Assembly (NCBI RefSeq): GCF_023016005.1
Contig: NZ_JALKAZ010000001.1
Location: forward strand, 1,922,001-1,986,000
Reading direction: 5' to 3'
From: Erythrobacter sp. F6033
GTDB lineage: Bacteria; Pseudomonadota; Alphaproteobacteria; Sphingomonadales; Sphingomonadaceae
Length of the DNA: 64,000 bases
The notes under the pieces are model-generated. The model ran no database searches. It worked only from the letters and a program-made list of their open reading frames with translations, and had not been told where the DNA came from. Below, piece after piece: positions 27,501 to 36,535 of the stretch. Within the stretch, counting starts at the first letter, position 1. Each line of letters starts with the position of its first letter. Position numbers and translations under genes: made by a program.

Positions 27501-27791
27501 TAGGTCAGCAATCGACGTCACGCCCTCGGCTGCGATGTCCTCCTCACCCAGCTCCAGCAACGGAGCCTGCTCAACATCCAACTGTCCGCGAATCCGTTCG
27601 GCACGCACGACAATTTCACCGGTGCCAGTTCCGCGTTCGTTGCGTGGTTCCTCGCTTTGCGCCTGCGTAGACTGTGCTTCTGACGATTGTTGTTCTTGGG
27701 CAGAGACGGATGTCGTCGCAAGACATGTCCAGATCGAAGCAGCACAGACACCCGATCTAAGCGTCGCTGAGGGGGACAGAGAGAAGATCAT
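24576..27791 (-). CDS. TonB-dependent outer-membrane receptor with repeat-bearing insertion
   Basis: 1071 residues. Signal sequence MIFSLSPSATLRSGVCAASI continuing to SVSAQ; TonB-box-like GEIVVRAERI; plug domain with GRPVILINGIRVGSFREF; then a beta barrel ending in RKLF, with the usual terminal Phe. The substrate cannot be assigned. Start is ATG 27791, with AAGGG 7 bases upstream. Residues about 639-906 form an insertion in the barrel: Gly/Pro/Arg/Gln-rich linkers flanking two tandem 67-residue repeats, each with a Cys pair 60 positions apart. Without it the protein would be about 800 residues, normal for the family. Converges on the hydrolase gene. Confidence 0.93.
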   Translation of the reverse strand: MIFSLSPSATLRSGVCAASIWTCLATTSVSAQEQQSSEAQSTQAQSEEPRNERGTGTGEIVVRAERIRGQLDVEQAPLLELGEEDIAAEGVTSIADLVTQITNQTGSARGRGDGGRPVILINGIRVGSFREFANYPPEALARVEVFPEETAQRFGFPPDRRVINLILKENYNNAEVEFEFEGPSRGGYHRREQELGFLQIANGGRINVNFEASDTSLMTESERDIIQTATSVSDLAGDPDQAPFRSLISDSRSLEGNLSWAKAYIDSGTSVSANLNYARNDSRSLRGLNSVTLTDAGGNSAFRVFGADTPLQQISSTDTLSSSGSLTKRINAFRLTSTYNVSYSATAQQIDQLFDTSGFEASALAGDLAIDGLLPSGVTTRFDTADTRNIFGSTFNTLRGPIANLPAGEVLATFDVGYSWTNLQTSDSRSFQDVSLTRGNLSTGANLTIPITSRRTGFADALGSFTLNAQAGLDNLSDFGTLGDYTIGLTWAPTDKLNLSATYIEREVAPSLSALGNPEVIFFNTPVFDFTKGETVLATVTTGGNPDLLAETQSDWKFAANWQLPFWENTRFTVEYIRNRSSDVTRGLPIITPEIEAAFPDRITRDTAGQLVALDTRFVTFSETRADRLQFGLFTRGSIGGGQSGGRPGGGRPGRGRPQGNAPGGGQSSSPAPQQAEGRPQGGPPEGRRGGPPTAEQRAAFMEFRTRICADDGLDVLTRLVEAVENGEDLSATIPGFDAQRFERLLSRVRDENGDVDPERLAAVRERICSFDPESMGGRPGGPRGDRRGEEPPSGAPADAPEGERPQGFAAFRAIACAEDGPARIRALITRIEAGEDVSDELPGFDPSMAEMMLGRLRDENGNITDERIAGLRERFCSNEQSGSQQGGQGGQQARGGGGPPGGFNPLARRSFSGFRYFLSLNHTIELENEIIIAPGLAPLDQLNGDGTSAFGFPRHSTRLEGGIFGAGVGMRVSGRYTGETRLNGSGFAGSSDLFFEDLLRFDLRLFSNVGELVGKNEGALKNLRISLRADNIFDARRDVTDDNGDTPINYQPFLIDPTGRFIGIDIRKLF
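25158..25358 (-). repeat. Protein-level repeat unit B inside the TonB receptor insertion
   Basis: Encodes residues 812-878, FRAIACAEDG to RERFCS, with Cys817 and Cys877. It has the same 67-residue length and Cys spacing as unit A, 108 residues further on, joined by a Gly/Pro/Arg/Glu-rich linker. Confidence 0.85.
25482..25682 (-). repeat. Protein-level repeat unit A inside the TonB receptor insertion
   Basis: Encodes residues 704-770 (mature start numbering), FRTRICADDG to RERICS, with Cys709 and Cys769. It aligns without gaps to unit B at about 32 of 67 identical positions, including RDENG, PGFD and RER-x-CS. Confidence 0.85.
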
Positions 27792-28013
27792 GGTTGCCCT
27801 TTTGAGGAAACGCTTGCCAGACACAAGCACCTGAATTGTATCGAATTGCACCGCTTGTTACGGCTTGGATTATGAACCCTTGGCATCGCGTCCGGTTCCG
27901 CTTCTCTCAAGCTATTAGCGCTGGAGGCTTCCCTTTTGCTCATCTCATCGCTAAATGCCGCGCCAGTATCGATCAGCGCATTCTGTTTTGCGCTCAAAAT
28001 CTGAAGGGATTAC

Positions 28014-28274
28014 ATGGCCAAAGAAGAACTCCTCGAAATGCGCGGGCGCGTCGTTGAGCTGCTGCCCAATGCGATGTTCCGGGTAGAGCTTGAAAACGGC
28101 CATGAAGTGCTCGGCCACACCGCGGGAAAAATGCGCAAGAATCGCATCCGTGTGTTGGTGGGCGACGAAGTGCTGTGCGAGCTCACCCCATATGATCTGA
28201 CCAAAGCTCGGATCACCTATCGCTTTATGCCCGGTCGCGGCGGCCCCGGTCAGGGCCCTGGCCCAACACCTTAA
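28014..28274 (+). CDS. infA: Translation initiation factor IF-1
   Basis: 86 residues. An OB-fold protein that occupies the ribosomal A site during initiation. Canonical [19 protein letters not shown] start, [23 protein letters not shown] core (as consecutive strands) and [11 protein letters not shown] end, followed by a 13-residue Gly/Pro extension ([13 protein letters not shown]) seen in some alphaproteobacterial members. GAAGGG precedes the ATG. First gene of the infA-maf-RNase-yacG block. Confidence 0.97.
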   Translation: MAKEELLEMRGRVVELLPNAMFRVELENGHEVLGHTAGKMRKNRIRVLVGDEVLCELTPYDLTKARITYRFMPGRGGPGQGPGPTP

Positions 28275-28289
28275 GACGCAGGTGCGCTG

Positions 28290-28862
28290 ATGAGCGCCCT
28301 TCACCTGACTTTGGCTTCGGCAAGCCCGCGGCGGCGCGATCTTCTCGCGCGGCTCGGGTTGTCGCCTGACGCCATCTCGCCCGCTGATATTGACGAGAAC
28401 CCGCACGGTGCCGAGAGGCCCCGCGACTACGCTTTGCGTATGGGCGAGGAAAAGGCTGCAGCCATCGACGCGCCCGGTTTCGTGCTTGCTGGCGACACGG
28501 TTGTCGCGGCTGGACGCCGAATACTGCCGAAGACCGAGGAAGCAGATGAAGCACGAGTTTGCCTCGAGTTGCTATCCGGCAGGCGGCACACAGTGCTGTC
28601 CAGCGTCGTTCTGCGCTCGCCTGACGGATCGGTGAAATCGCGTTTGAGCGAAAACACCGTCCGCTTCAAATCGCTCAGCCACGAAGAAATTGACGCTTAT
28701 CTGGCGGGCGACGAATGGCGCGGCAAAGCGGGTGGTTACGCTATCCAGGGCGCCGCCGAGGGCTTGATCCAGTGGATAAGGGGCAGCCATTCCAGCGTTA
28801 TGGGTTTGCCGCTTTACGAAACCCGCGCCCTATTGAAATCGGCGGGCTTTCCAATTGGCTGA
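28290..28862 (+). CDS. maf: Maf-type nucleoside triphosphate pyrophosphatase
   Basis: 190 residues. Hydrolyses non-canonical or methylated nucleotides, or dTTP/UTP, to the monophosphate. SASPRRRDLLARLGL is the Maf N-terminal signature, VLAGDTVVAAGRRILPK holds the catalytic acidic loop, and GYAIQGAAEGLIQWIRGSHSSVMGLP closes the site (conserved segments read piecewise). Sits 15 bases after infA; its last 8 bases overlap the RNase reading frame. Confidence 0.94.
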   Translation: MSALHLTLASASPRRRDLLARLGLSPDAISPADIDENPHGAERPRDYALRMGEEKAAAIDAPGFVLAGDTVVAAGRRILPKTEEADEARVCLELLSGRRHTVLSSVVLRSPDGSVKSRLSENTVRFKSLSHEEIDAYLAGDEWRGKAGGYAIQGAAEGLIQWIRGSHSSVMGLPLYETRALLKSAGFPIG

Positions 28863-29817
28863 GTGGCTGATCGAAGAGGGCATCGGCGAAAGCCGCGCCT
28901 TGTTTATCGAGAACGATCACGTAATCGGCGCCAAACTGTTTTGGCTGAGCAAAGAGTGCGCCCGGACGATCCTGATGGCGAAGATCGTTTCTCGCAAAGC
29001 AGGATCATCCCGCGCTTTGTGCGTCAGCCCGCGCGGAACCGAAATCAACGCCAGCGGCCTTCCTCGCGATGCGACCGAGGGCAGCGAAGTGCGCCTTATC
29101 ATCACGCGCGAGGCAATCGCTGAACGTGGCCGGTTGAAACGGGCACAGGCGCGCTATTTTGGCGACGACAATCCCCATATTCCGCCCGCTTCGGTATTCG
29201 CGACGGGCACCATCATTAGGCGGTTTCCATCCGGCCTCTGGGAAGAAGTATGGGATGCGGCTTCTTCGGGTCAGATCGACTTCGCCAAGGGGTCACTACT
29301 GATCAGCACTACGCCTGCCATGACCCTTATCGATATTGACGGCGAAGGAAGCCCCCGCGAACTTGCCTTGGCAGCGGTGCCAGCCATCGCGCAGGCGCTG
29401 CAATGGTTCGACATTGGCGGTTCTATCGGCATCGATTTCCCGACAATTCAGGACAAACTTGGCCGTAAGGAAGTTGACGCTGCACTCGAAGCGGCTTTGG
29501 CCAACTGGCCGCATGAACGCACTGCAATGAACGGCTTTGGCTTTGTGCAATTGGTTGCCCGGCTCGAAGGGCCATCCTTGCTTCACCGGTTCGCGACTTC
29601 ACGCGTCGGCGCGTGCGCGCGGATGGCTCTGCGCCGTGGTGAAATGGCAGAGGGAAGCGGGCGAGTGCTTCTACTGACTGTTCATTCCGCGCTGAAAGCC
29701 AAGCTTAAAGAGGAATGGCTGGTCGAATTATCGGAGCGGACCGGCAAAGAAGTGCGGATTGAAACGAGCCCCTCTCTTGCGCTCGAAGCGGCTCAGGCCC
29801 AGATAATCGCGCAATGA
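28855..29817 (+). CDS. Ribonuclease E/G-like protein (short form)
   Basis: 320 residues. Similar to the catalytic part of RNase E/G: both catalytic-type aspartates are kept, in AMTLIDIDGEG (equivalent to Asp303 of E. coli RNase E) and GGSIGIDFP (equivalent to Asp346). The zinc-link CPxC motif and the C-terminal scaffold are missing, and the S1 region is degenerate. The start is probably TTG 28855, overlapping the maf stop by 8 bases; it yields MAEWLIEEGIGESRAL, which resembles sphingomonad relatives. Probably an auxiliary rRNA or mRNA processing nuclease; the essential RNase E should be elsewhere. Confidence 0.85.
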   Translation: MAEWLIEEGIGESRALFIENDHVIGAKLFWLSKECARTILMAKIVSRKAGSSRALCVSPRGTEINASGLPRDATEGSEVRLIITREAIAERGRLKRAQARYFGDDNPHIPPASVFATGTIIRRFPSGLWEEVWDAASSGQIDFAKGSLLISTTPAMTLIDIDGEGSPRELALAAVPAIAQALQWFDIGGSIGIDFPTIQDKLGRKEVDAALEAALANWPHERTAMNGFGFVQLVARLEGPSLLHRFATSRVGACARMALRRGEMAEGSGRVLLLTVHSALKAKLKEEWLVELSERTGKEVRIETSPSLALEAAQAQIIAQ

Positions 29818-30002
29818 CAACCAAGCCGCAAAAACCCTGCCCGATCTGCAAAAAGCCGCGCAGTGAAGAACACTCCCCCTTCTGCTCTACGCGGTGCAAA
29901 GACCGCGATCTCGCCAAGTGGTTTGGCGATGGCTATGCTGTCCCCGGACGGCCAGCCTCACCTGAAGAGGTTGCCACTACCGATTGGGACAAGCAGGACT
30001 GA
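29814..30002 (+). CDS. yacG: DNA gyrase inhibitor YacG, zinc-binding
   Basis: 62 residues. A small zinc protein that binds GyrB in E. coli. Zinc ligands are Cys9, Cys12, Cys24 and Cys28 (CPIC and CSTRC), followed by the conserved DRDLAKWFGDGYAVPG. Starts in an ATGA overlap with the RNase gene, completing the operon. Confidence 0.94.
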   Translation: MTTKPQKPCPICKKPRSEEHSPFCSTRCKDRDLAKWFGDGYAVPGRPASPEEVATTDWDKQD

Positions 30003-30122
30003 GGAAACAACCGCAGGTTTATGGCCATTTCCTCTTGCCAAGCGCGCGAGGGTTCGCCATAGGCCCGCTCTCATTTGCTCGCCGGTCTGGCCGATTCAGG
30101 AAAGACCGCCGCCGCAGCGAAT

Positions 30123-30197
30123 GCCCGGGTAGCTCAGGGGTAGAGCAGCGGATTGAAAATCCGCGTGTCGGTGGTTCGATTCCGCCCCCGGGCACCA
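30123..30197 (+). tRNA. tRNA-Phe (anticodon GAA)
   Basis: 75-nt cloverleaf with encoded CCA. Acceptor GCCCGGG/CCCGGGC, D arm GCTC...GAGC, anticodon arm GCGGA-TTGAAAA-TCCGC with anticodon GAA, T arm GGTGG/CCGCC with loop TTCGATT. A TTGCCA-N17-CATAGG promoter-like pair lies about 60 bases upstream. purC starts 24 bases after the CCA with no terminator between. Confidence 0.98.
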
Positions 30198-30220
30198 TTC
30201 GCTGAACAGGGGGTTCCCAC

Positions 30221-31027
30221 ATGTCCCGTCGTCGCCAAATTTACGAAGGCAAAGCCAAGATCCTTTATGAGGGTCCTGAGCCCGGCACGATCATCCAGTA
30301 TTTCAAGGATGATGCGACCGCTTTCAATGCCGAGAAAAAGGGCACGATCAACGGCAAAGGTGTGATCAACAATCGCATCAGCGAGCATGTGTTCAGCCGC
30401 CTGTCTCATATCGGCATTCCGACCCATTTCATCCGCCGCCTCAATATGCGCGAGCAATTGGTGCGTCAGGTCGAAATCATCCCGATCGAAGTCGTGCTGC
30501 GCAATGTCGCGGCTGGCTCGATCTGCAAACGGCTTGGCCTCGAAGAAGGCGAGCCGCTGCCCCACACGCTGATTGAATATTATTACAAAGACGATGCGCT
30601 GGGCGATCCGCTGATTTCTGAAGAGCACATTGCGTGCTTCCAATGGGCCACCAATGAGGAAATGCACGACATCTCTTCGATGGCGATCCGCATCAACGAT
30701 TTCATGTGCGGTATGTTTGCCGCCATCGACATCCGCTTGGTCGATTTCAAACTTGAATTCGGACGCCTCTACGATGGCGATTTCAGCCGTGTGATCCTCG
30801 CTGACGAGATCAGCCCAGATGGCTGCCGTCTGTGGGACATGAAAACGGGCGAAAAGCTGGATAAAGACCGTTTCCGCCGCGATTTGGGCGGCGAAGAAGA
30901 CGCGTACCGCGAAGTCGCGCGTCGCCTGGGCCTGTTGCAAGACGAAGACAGCAATCCGGGCGAAGTGCTAGATCTGTCGAGCCACCGCACCCGCCTGCGC
31001 GGCACCCCTGCAACGCCTAAGAAGTAG
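30221..31027 (+). CDS. purC: Phosphoribosylaminoimidazole-succinocarboxamide synthase
   Basis: 268 residues. Joins aspartate to CAIR, making SAICAR, in de novo purine synthesis. Recognisable segments are [38 protein letters not shown] and [22 protein letters not shown] is the substrate-binding signature. Preceded by tRNA-Phe. Downstream an imperfect dyad (AGGCGCCAAACC near 31026 with GGTTTGCGCCT near 31068) may act as a weak transcript end; it has no T run. purS and purQ lie 5 kb further on the same strand. Confidence 0.97.
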   Translation: MSRRRQIYEGKAKILYEGPEPGTIIQYFKDDATAFNAEKKGTINGKGVINNRISEHVFSRLSHIGIPTHFIRRLNMREQLVRQVEIIPIEVVLRNVAAGSICKRLGLEEGEPLPHTLIEYYYKDDALGDPLISEEHIACFQWATNEEMHDISSMAIRINDFMCGMFAAIDIRLVDFKLEFGRLYDGDFSRVILADEISPDGCRLWDMKTGEKLDKDRFRRDLGGEEDAYREVARRLGLLQDEDSNPGEVLDLSSHRTRLRGTPATPKK

Positions 31028-31127
31028 GCGCCAAACCTAACGCCCCAATAAACCGTTGCAAACAAGTGGTTTGCGCCTGGCTGCCATGCATGTAGATGTT
31101 GGCTTCTAGGTTTGCGTTGGGGGTTTC

Positions 31128-33170
31128 ATGCGTTTCGGATTGGTTTTTGCTGCCATGCTTATGGCGTCCACTGCGCAGGCTCAGACGGCTGAAGCGCCGG
31201 ACATTGAAATCACACCGACGCCCGACTGGATCACCCTCAGCGAACCGTTAGCAGTTCCCGATAATGCCCAAGGCGGAGTTTTCGTTCGGGCACAAGATAC
31301 AGTCGTACGGCTAACGAATGATGGCGAGCGCACGTTTCAAGCTCAAATCATGCGCATTCTCCAACCGCAGGCGCTTAGCGCAGGTAACATTGGGATCACA
31401 TGGAACCCCGCCGCAGGCAGTGCGCACGTACACTCCCTAAAAATCCGCCGGGGCAGCCGAGTTATCGACGTGCTCGAAACCAGCACATTCGAGATACTTC
31501 GCCGCGAAGACCAGCTGGAAACGGCGATGCTTGATGGATTGCTGACAGCGGTCTTGCAGGTGCCCGATTTACGCGTCGGCGATGATCTTGAATTGTCATA
31601 TTCGATTCCGTCTCACGATCCCACTTTGCAGTCGGCCAATAGCGGCATCCTGTTCTTGGCACATTCTCCTCCCGGCGGCCGGTTTCATCTCGAATTGCAA
31701 TGGGAAGATGAACAAGAGCCGGCGTTGCAGCTGACACCGACGTTTGAAGAAGCGGCACGTCGCGGCGACAATTCGATCTCAGTGACATTCGACAATCCCG
31801 AAGTGTTAAGCCCGCCCCGCGCAGCACCGCCGCGCTATTCGTTGATCAGAATGCTGCAATATTCCGATTTTCAGGATTGGGCTTCCGTGTCCACACGGTT
31901 TCACACTTTGTTTGACGAAGCGCGCAAGATCGCACCGGGTTCACCTCTGCAGGACGAAGCCGCGCTAATCGCCGAAACACACTCGGAGAAATTGGCCCAG
32001 GCGCAGGCCGCTCTAACGCTCGTCCAACAGCAGGTGCGCTACATCTATGTTGGCCTGAATGGCGGCAATTTCACGCCTGCGAGCGCGGATGAGACGTGGG
32101 AACGGCGGTATGGCGATTGCAAGGGTAAGACCGCCATGCTTCTCGCATTGCTCGACCAGCTGGGTATCGAGGCCGAGGCGGTGCTCGTGAACAACAACTT
32201 TTCAACCGATGGCTTGGACAAACGTCTGGCAAGCCCCGGAGCGTTTGATCACGTTCTGGTGCGCGCCACTATCGATGGAGAGGCATATTGGCTGGATGGG
32301 ACAATGCCACCTGTCATTGAAGGGCGGACCAAACCGTTCTTCAAGTATGATTGGGTTCTTCCTCTCAAGAAAGCCGGCGGGGAGCTTGAGCAACTGGCTT
32401 TCGAACCGTTTGATATACCACAGGAAATGGGCATTGAGGAGATCGATGCAACCGCAGGTTTTGACGTACCTTCCAAGAAAATCCTCAAATCCGTCATACG
32501 CGGGTCAGCCGGCCTTCAAGAATACTACACGTTTTCGTCCGTTTCCCCGAACCAACTGGAAAGCGCTCTGCGCAACCAGCTCGAAGGCACACAGATGTGG
32601 AATTCCGTCGACTCGGTTGAGTGGCGATTTGATAAGGCGACGCAAGCAAGCATTCTGACAATAACCGGAACTGGCCCTGTCGAATGGGAAAGTGACAGCC
32701 TTGATGGTCGATACATGTTCCTCCCGAGAGGCGGCTTCACCCCACCTCCGCGGCGCCAACGTAACGGTCAGGAATCTGGCAAAATTCCTTTCTATCAGGC
32801 CCCGAGTTATACCTGTCACGCCACTACTGTTCGGCTACCAGAAGGGACCGAGCTCAAGAACTGGGGGTTCAATTCGGTCTTCGATACGATGCTCTATGGC
32901 GAGGTCTATTATCGGATGATGGAAAAACGGGATGATCGCACATTGCGCATGGTGCGCGGCAGGCGGGTCGAAACCCCTGAAATCACAGCAGCACGGGCCA
33001 AGCGCGACAATGAACGGCTCGAGAATTTCGATAATTCGAAGGCGATCCTGAGTTACGATCCCAGTCAGGAAATCGAAGCGTGGGGGAATTTGCGCTCAGT
33101 CCCTGCCACTTACGAGATTGATTGGGCGGGTCGAGATACGCCGTGCCTGCCACCAGACATGCTCGAATAA
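31128..33170 (+). CDS. Exported DUF3857/transglutaminase-like protein
   Basis: 680 residues. Signal peptide MRFGLVFAAMLMASTAQAQ. N-terminal DUF3857 beta-sandwich (about residues 50-230), then a transglutaminase-like core with a plausible triad: Cys331 (YGDCKGKTAMLL), His375 (AFDHVLVRA) and Asp390 (YWLDGTMPP). The C-terminal part resembles DUF2569/DUF3858-like strands. Members are periplasmic or surface proteins, with cysteine protease or acyltransfer activity suspected. The next gene encodes an exported M16 protease. Confidence 0.86.
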   Translation: MRFGLVFAAMLMASTAQAQTAEAPDIEITPTPDWITLSEPLAVPDNAQGGVFVRAQDTVVRLTNDGERTFQAQIMRILQPQALSAGNIGITWNPAAGSAHVHSLKIRRGSRVIDVLETSTFEILRREDQLETAMLDGLLTAVLQVPDLRVGDDLELSYSIPSHDPTLQSANSGILFLAHSPPGGRFHLELQWEDEQEPALQLTPTFEEAARRGDNSISVTFDNPEVLSPPRAAPPRYSLIRMLQYSDFQDWASVSTRFHTLFDEARKIAPGSPLQDEAALIAETHSEKLAQAQAALTLVQQQVRYIYVGLNGGNFTPASADETWERRYGDCKGKTAMLLALLDQLGIEAEAVLVNNNFSTDGLDKRLASPGAFDHVLVRATIDGEAYWLDGTMPPVIEGRTKPFFKYDWVLPLKKAGGELEQLAFEPFDIPQEMGIEEIDATAGFDVPSKKILKSVIRGSAGLQEYYTFSSVSPNQLESALRNQLEGTQMWNSVDSVEWRFDKATQASILTITGTGPVEWESDSLDGRYMFLPRGGFTPPPRRQRNGQESGKIPFYQAPSYTCHATTVRLPEGTELKNWGFNSVFDTMLYGEVYYRMMEKRDDRTLRMVRGRRVETPEITAARAKRDNERLENFDNSKAILSYDPSQEIEAWGNLRSVPATYEIDWAGRDTPCLPPDMLE

Positions 33171-33266
33171 GCAGCTATACGGGACAATTACATTCTATGG
33201 CTGACAGCGTAGATTAAGACGCTAAGCTGCATACCTTACGGGGATGAGAAGGTACTGCCAAACAAC

Positions 33267-36155
33267 ATGAAATCGAACGCACGCGTATTCGCTGCCGGGC
33301 TTTTGCTCGCATTGCCCAATTTTGCGCTCACTTCCGCGCTGGCTGGGCAAGAAACCGAAGCTTCAGAGCCCGCTAGGGAGCCAGTCTGGGCATTCGAAGA
33401 CAGCGATGTTGAAGTCGACCCAGGATACACTTTTGGTCAGCTTGACAACGGCATGCGCTACATCGTCCGGCAGAATGGTACGCCGGAAGGCACAGCCGTC
33501 GTTCGCATGCGGATCGATTCTGGTTCGCTTGACGAAACCGAAAGCGAGCGGGGGCTGTCGCACTTCCTTGAACATATGGCTTTCAATGGATCGAAGGGTA
33601 TCCCCGAAGGCGAGATGATCAAACTGCTGGAACGCGAGGGATTGGCATTTGGCGCCGATACCAACGCGACAACCGGTCTGAACGCGATAACCTACATCCT
33701 CAATCTGCCCCGCAATGATGAGGATCTGCTGGACACGGCACTCATGTTGATGCGGGAAACCGCAAGCGAATTGACCATCGCGCCCGACGCAGTCGACCGG
33801 GAGCGCGGTGTGGTCCTTTCCGAGCGGCGTGACCGCGCTGGATTTGCGCAGCGCAACCGCGAAGACAGTTATGAATTTTCGAGCCCCGGCGCGCGCTTTA
33901 TAGACCGGCTTCCAATCGGAACAATCGAACGCCTCGAAACCGCGACGGCAGAGCAAATGCGCGGGCTCTATGAACGCACCTACACACCTTCCAATACCGT
34001 TCTTGTGATCGTTGGCGACTATCCCGTGGAGGTTATGGAGGCGGCGATCCGTGCAAAGTTCTCCGACTGGAAAGCAGCCCCTGCCCCCGAAGAACCCGAA
34101 GCGGGCCCGATTGATATCACCCGCAAAGGCCTGACCGATATTTACCTCGACCCTGCTCTATCGGAGAGCGTGCAAATCTCTCGGCTGGGCCCGTGGTCCG
34201 ATGAACCCGACACTTTGGCGAACCGCAAGAAGCAGTTCGTGCGAGGAATCGGCTATGCGATTATCAACCGGCGTCTGGCGCGACTCGCTCGCGAAGCAGA
34301 CGCCCCCTATCGCGGGGCCAGCTATGGCACCGGCAGCATTTTCGAAGACGCTTTAAGCACGGGTATCGGCATCAGCAGTGTCGATGGCGAATGGCGCAAA
34401 GGCATGCTCGCGGCGGTCCAGATCGTAAATGAGGCTCTGACCTACGGTTTCACCGCAGCCGAAGTCGATGAGCAATTGAAGCGCAGCCGGACCGCAGCCG
34501 AAAATGCAGTCTCTGGCTACAACACTTTCTCGAATGGGTATTTTATGGGGCAGGCGCTGGGCCTTGTCGCGAATGAGCGCGTTCCCGCCACCCCGGCCTA
34601 CACCCTTGAGCAATTTGAGGCATTCGCGCCTTCGGTAACTGCCGAGGCTGTTCACAAAGCGGTGATGGAGCACGCGGTCCCGCTGGATGACCCGCTGATC
34701 CGTTTCACTGGCCGGACCGCTCCTGAAGGCGCTGAAGAGGGTCTGCGCAGCGCATTTGCCGAAGGGATGGCATTGCCAATCGACGCACCGAAAGACACTG
34801 GCATCGTCGAATTTGCATATAGCGAGTTTGGCGAGCCCGGTTCCGTCGTTTCTGATGAGACCAACGAAGAGCTCGGCATCCGCAAGCTTGTTTTTGCCAA
34901 TGGCGTGCGGCTCAATCTGAAAAAGACCGATATTCGCGAAGACCGTATTCGCGTCTCTGTGCGCGTCGACGGCGGCAATTTGATGCGGACCAAAGAGGAT
35001 CCGCTGCGCGTTTATCTTGCGGATTCGCTGATGTCGGGCGGGCTTGGCGCGCACAGTATCGACGAATTGCAAACCGTGCTCGCCGGCAGAAGCGTCTCCA
35101 CCGGTTTCGGCAGTTCTGCGGACGGCTTTAGCCTTGGCAGCACGACCACCGCGCGCGATCTCGATCTGCAGATGAAGGTGTTTGCCGCGATCTTGACCGA
35201 TCCGGGATATCGCAGTGAAGGCGTCGAACGTTTCCGCAAGGGCATCGATAACTTCTTTGAGACGCTCTATTCCACTCCCGGCAGAGCATACAGCACCGCG
35301 ATTGGTGCGCAGCTATCCGATGGTGATCCACGGTTCTCTCTCCAGCCGAAAGAAGCCTATCTCGCGCTTGATTATGACAAGTTGAAAAGCGCGATTGCCG
35401 ACCGCCTCGAAAATGGAGCGATCGAAGTCGCTATGGTCGGCGATCTTGATGAGGACACAGCAATTGCGTCTGTAGCCTCCACGCTCGCAGCTTTGCCTGC
35501 GCGAGAGCCCGATTTCGTTCCTCGCGATGAAGCGCGCAAACGTACATTCACTGCCAACCGCGGCCTGACAAAGCTCGAACACGAAGGCGAAGCGGATCAG
35601 GCATTGCTGCGGATGATCTGGCCCACAACCGATGACGAGGATTTTGCGGAAGCACTGCGTCTTTCGATGCTCGGCCGCGTTGTCCGCTTGGAACTGACAG
35701 ACCGTCTACGCGAAGAGCTGGGTCAAACATACTCCCCGTCTGCCGGCAGTTCGACCAGCAGGATTTACGACGATTACGGCACGTTTTCGATTTCTGCTTC
35801 CGTCGACGTAAAGGAAATTGAGGCGACCCGTGCGGCGGTACGCGGCCTGATTGCCGATCTCCGTGAAGCGCCTGTGGATCAGGATTTGATCGAACGGGCT
35901 CGTAAACCAATCCTCGAATCCTATGCCAACGCCCTCAAGAATCTGGGTGGCTGGATGGGCTTAACAGCGCGTGCACAGAGCGAGCCGGAGCGATTGGAGC
36001 GGTGGTTCGCGGCGCCGGATTTGCTAAAAGCCATTACCCCCGACGATATTCAGGCCGAAGCGATCCAATATCTTGATCCGGATGCGGCGATCGAAGTTCA
36101 TGTTCTGCCCGGAGAAAACGCCCGCGCGGACGCAGACACCGTTCAAGCAGGCTGA
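33267..36155 (+). CDS. Exported M16 family zinc metallopeptidase
   Basis: 962 residues. Signal peptide MKSNARVFAAGLLLALPNFA ending near ALAG. Inverted zinc motif HFLEH (His99, Glu102, His103) with the third ligand region DAVDRERGVVLSERRD downstream. Two further M16 domains follow: an inactive pair, and a C-terminal domain ending in QTYSPSAGSSTSR, typical of pitrilysin/PqqL-like proteins. Degrades peptides in the periplasm. The ribosome site is poor (AAGG 16 bases away). A separate promoter is possible in the 96-base gap after the DUF3857 gene. Confidence 0.92.
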   Translation: MKSNARVFAAGLLLALPNFALTSALAGQETEASEPAREPVWAFEDSDVEVDPGYTFGQLDNGMRYIVRQNGTPEGTAVVRMRIDSGSLDETESERGLSHFLEHMAFNGSKGIPEGEMIKLLEREGLAFGADTNATTGLNAITYILNLPRNDEDLLDTALMLMRETASELTIAPDAVDRERGVVLSERRDRAGFAQRNREDSYEFSSPGARFIDRLPIGTIERLETATAEQMRGLYERTYTPSNTVLVIVGDYPVEVMEAAIRAKFSDWKAAPAPEEPEAGPIDITRKGLTDIYLDPALSESVQISRLGPWSDEPDTLANRKKQFVRGIGYAIINRRLARLAREADAPYRGASYGTGSIFEDALSTGIGISSVDGEWRKGMLAAVQIVNEALTYGFTAAEVDEQLKRSRTAAENAVSGYNTFSNGYFMGQALGLVANERVPATPAYTLEQFEAFAPSVTAEAVHKAVMEHAVPLDDPLIRFTGRTAPEGAEEGLRSAFAEGMALPIDAPKDTGIVEFAYSEFGEPGSVVSDETNEELGIRKLVFANGVRLNLKKTDIREDRIRVSVRVDGGNLMRTKEDPLRVYLADSLMSGGLGAHSIDELQTVLAGRSVSTGFGSSADGFSLGSTTTARDLDLQMKVFAAILTDPGYRSEGVERFRKGIDNFFETLYSTPGRAYSTAIGAQLSDGDPRFSLQPKEAYLALDYDKLKSAIADRLENGAIEVAMVGDLDEDTAIASVASTLAALPAREPDFVPRDEARKRTFTANRGLTKLEHEGEADQALLRMIWPTTDDEDFAEALRLSMLGRVVRLELTDRLREELGQTYSPSAGSSTSRIYDDYGTFSISASVDVKEIEATRAAVRGLIADLREAPVDQDLIERARKPILESYANALKNLGGWMGLTARAQSEPERLERWFAAPDLLKAITPDDIQAEAIQYLDPDAAIEVHVLPGENARADADTVQAG

Positions 36156-36201
36156 AACAGCGCGAACGTAGCCGCTATAGTGGGCAAGCTGCGGCGCATG
36201 A

Positions 36202-36229
36202 TTGCGCTCGGCAATGGTCGCGCTATAGG
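36202..36229 (+). promoter_or_regulatory. Putative promoter of purS-purQ
   Basis: TTGCGC (36202-36207), 16-bp spacer, TATAGG (36224-36229), 40 bases before the purS start. Confidence 0.4.
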
Positions 36230-36268
36230 GTCGCACAAAGTTACCGCACCACTCATCAGGAAACGCCC

Positions 36269-36535
36269 ATGAAAGTTCGCATCCTCGTTCGGCTCAAGCC
36301 AGGTGTTCTCGATCCACAGGGTCGCGCAGTGCATCACTCGCTCGAAGGGCTCGGCTTTGACGGTGTAGAGGACGTTCGCATTGGCCGAATGATCGAAATG
36401 GATGTGGCAGATGGCACCAGCGACGAAGCGCTAAACACCATGTGTGAGAAGCTGCTTGCGAATATGGTGATCGAAGACTTCGCGATTGAAAAACTTGCCC
36501 CTTCCGAATCGCAGGGCGAGAAGGAAACAGCCTGA
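36269..36535 (+). CDS. purS: Phosphoribosylformylglycinamidine synthase subunit PurS
   Basis: 88 residues. Small scaffolding subunit of the PurSQL complex that converts FGAR to FGAM. Clear family features: [20 protein letters not shown] and [19 protein letters not shown], with a longer acidic C-terminal tail than usual. AGGAAA precedes the ATG. The stop overlaps the purQ start (TGATG). purL is not in the window. Confidence 0.96.
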   Translation: MKVRILVRLKPGVLDPQGRAVHHSLEGLGFDGVEDVRIGRMIEMDVADGTSDEALNTMCEKLLANMVIEDFAIEKLAPSESQGEKETA

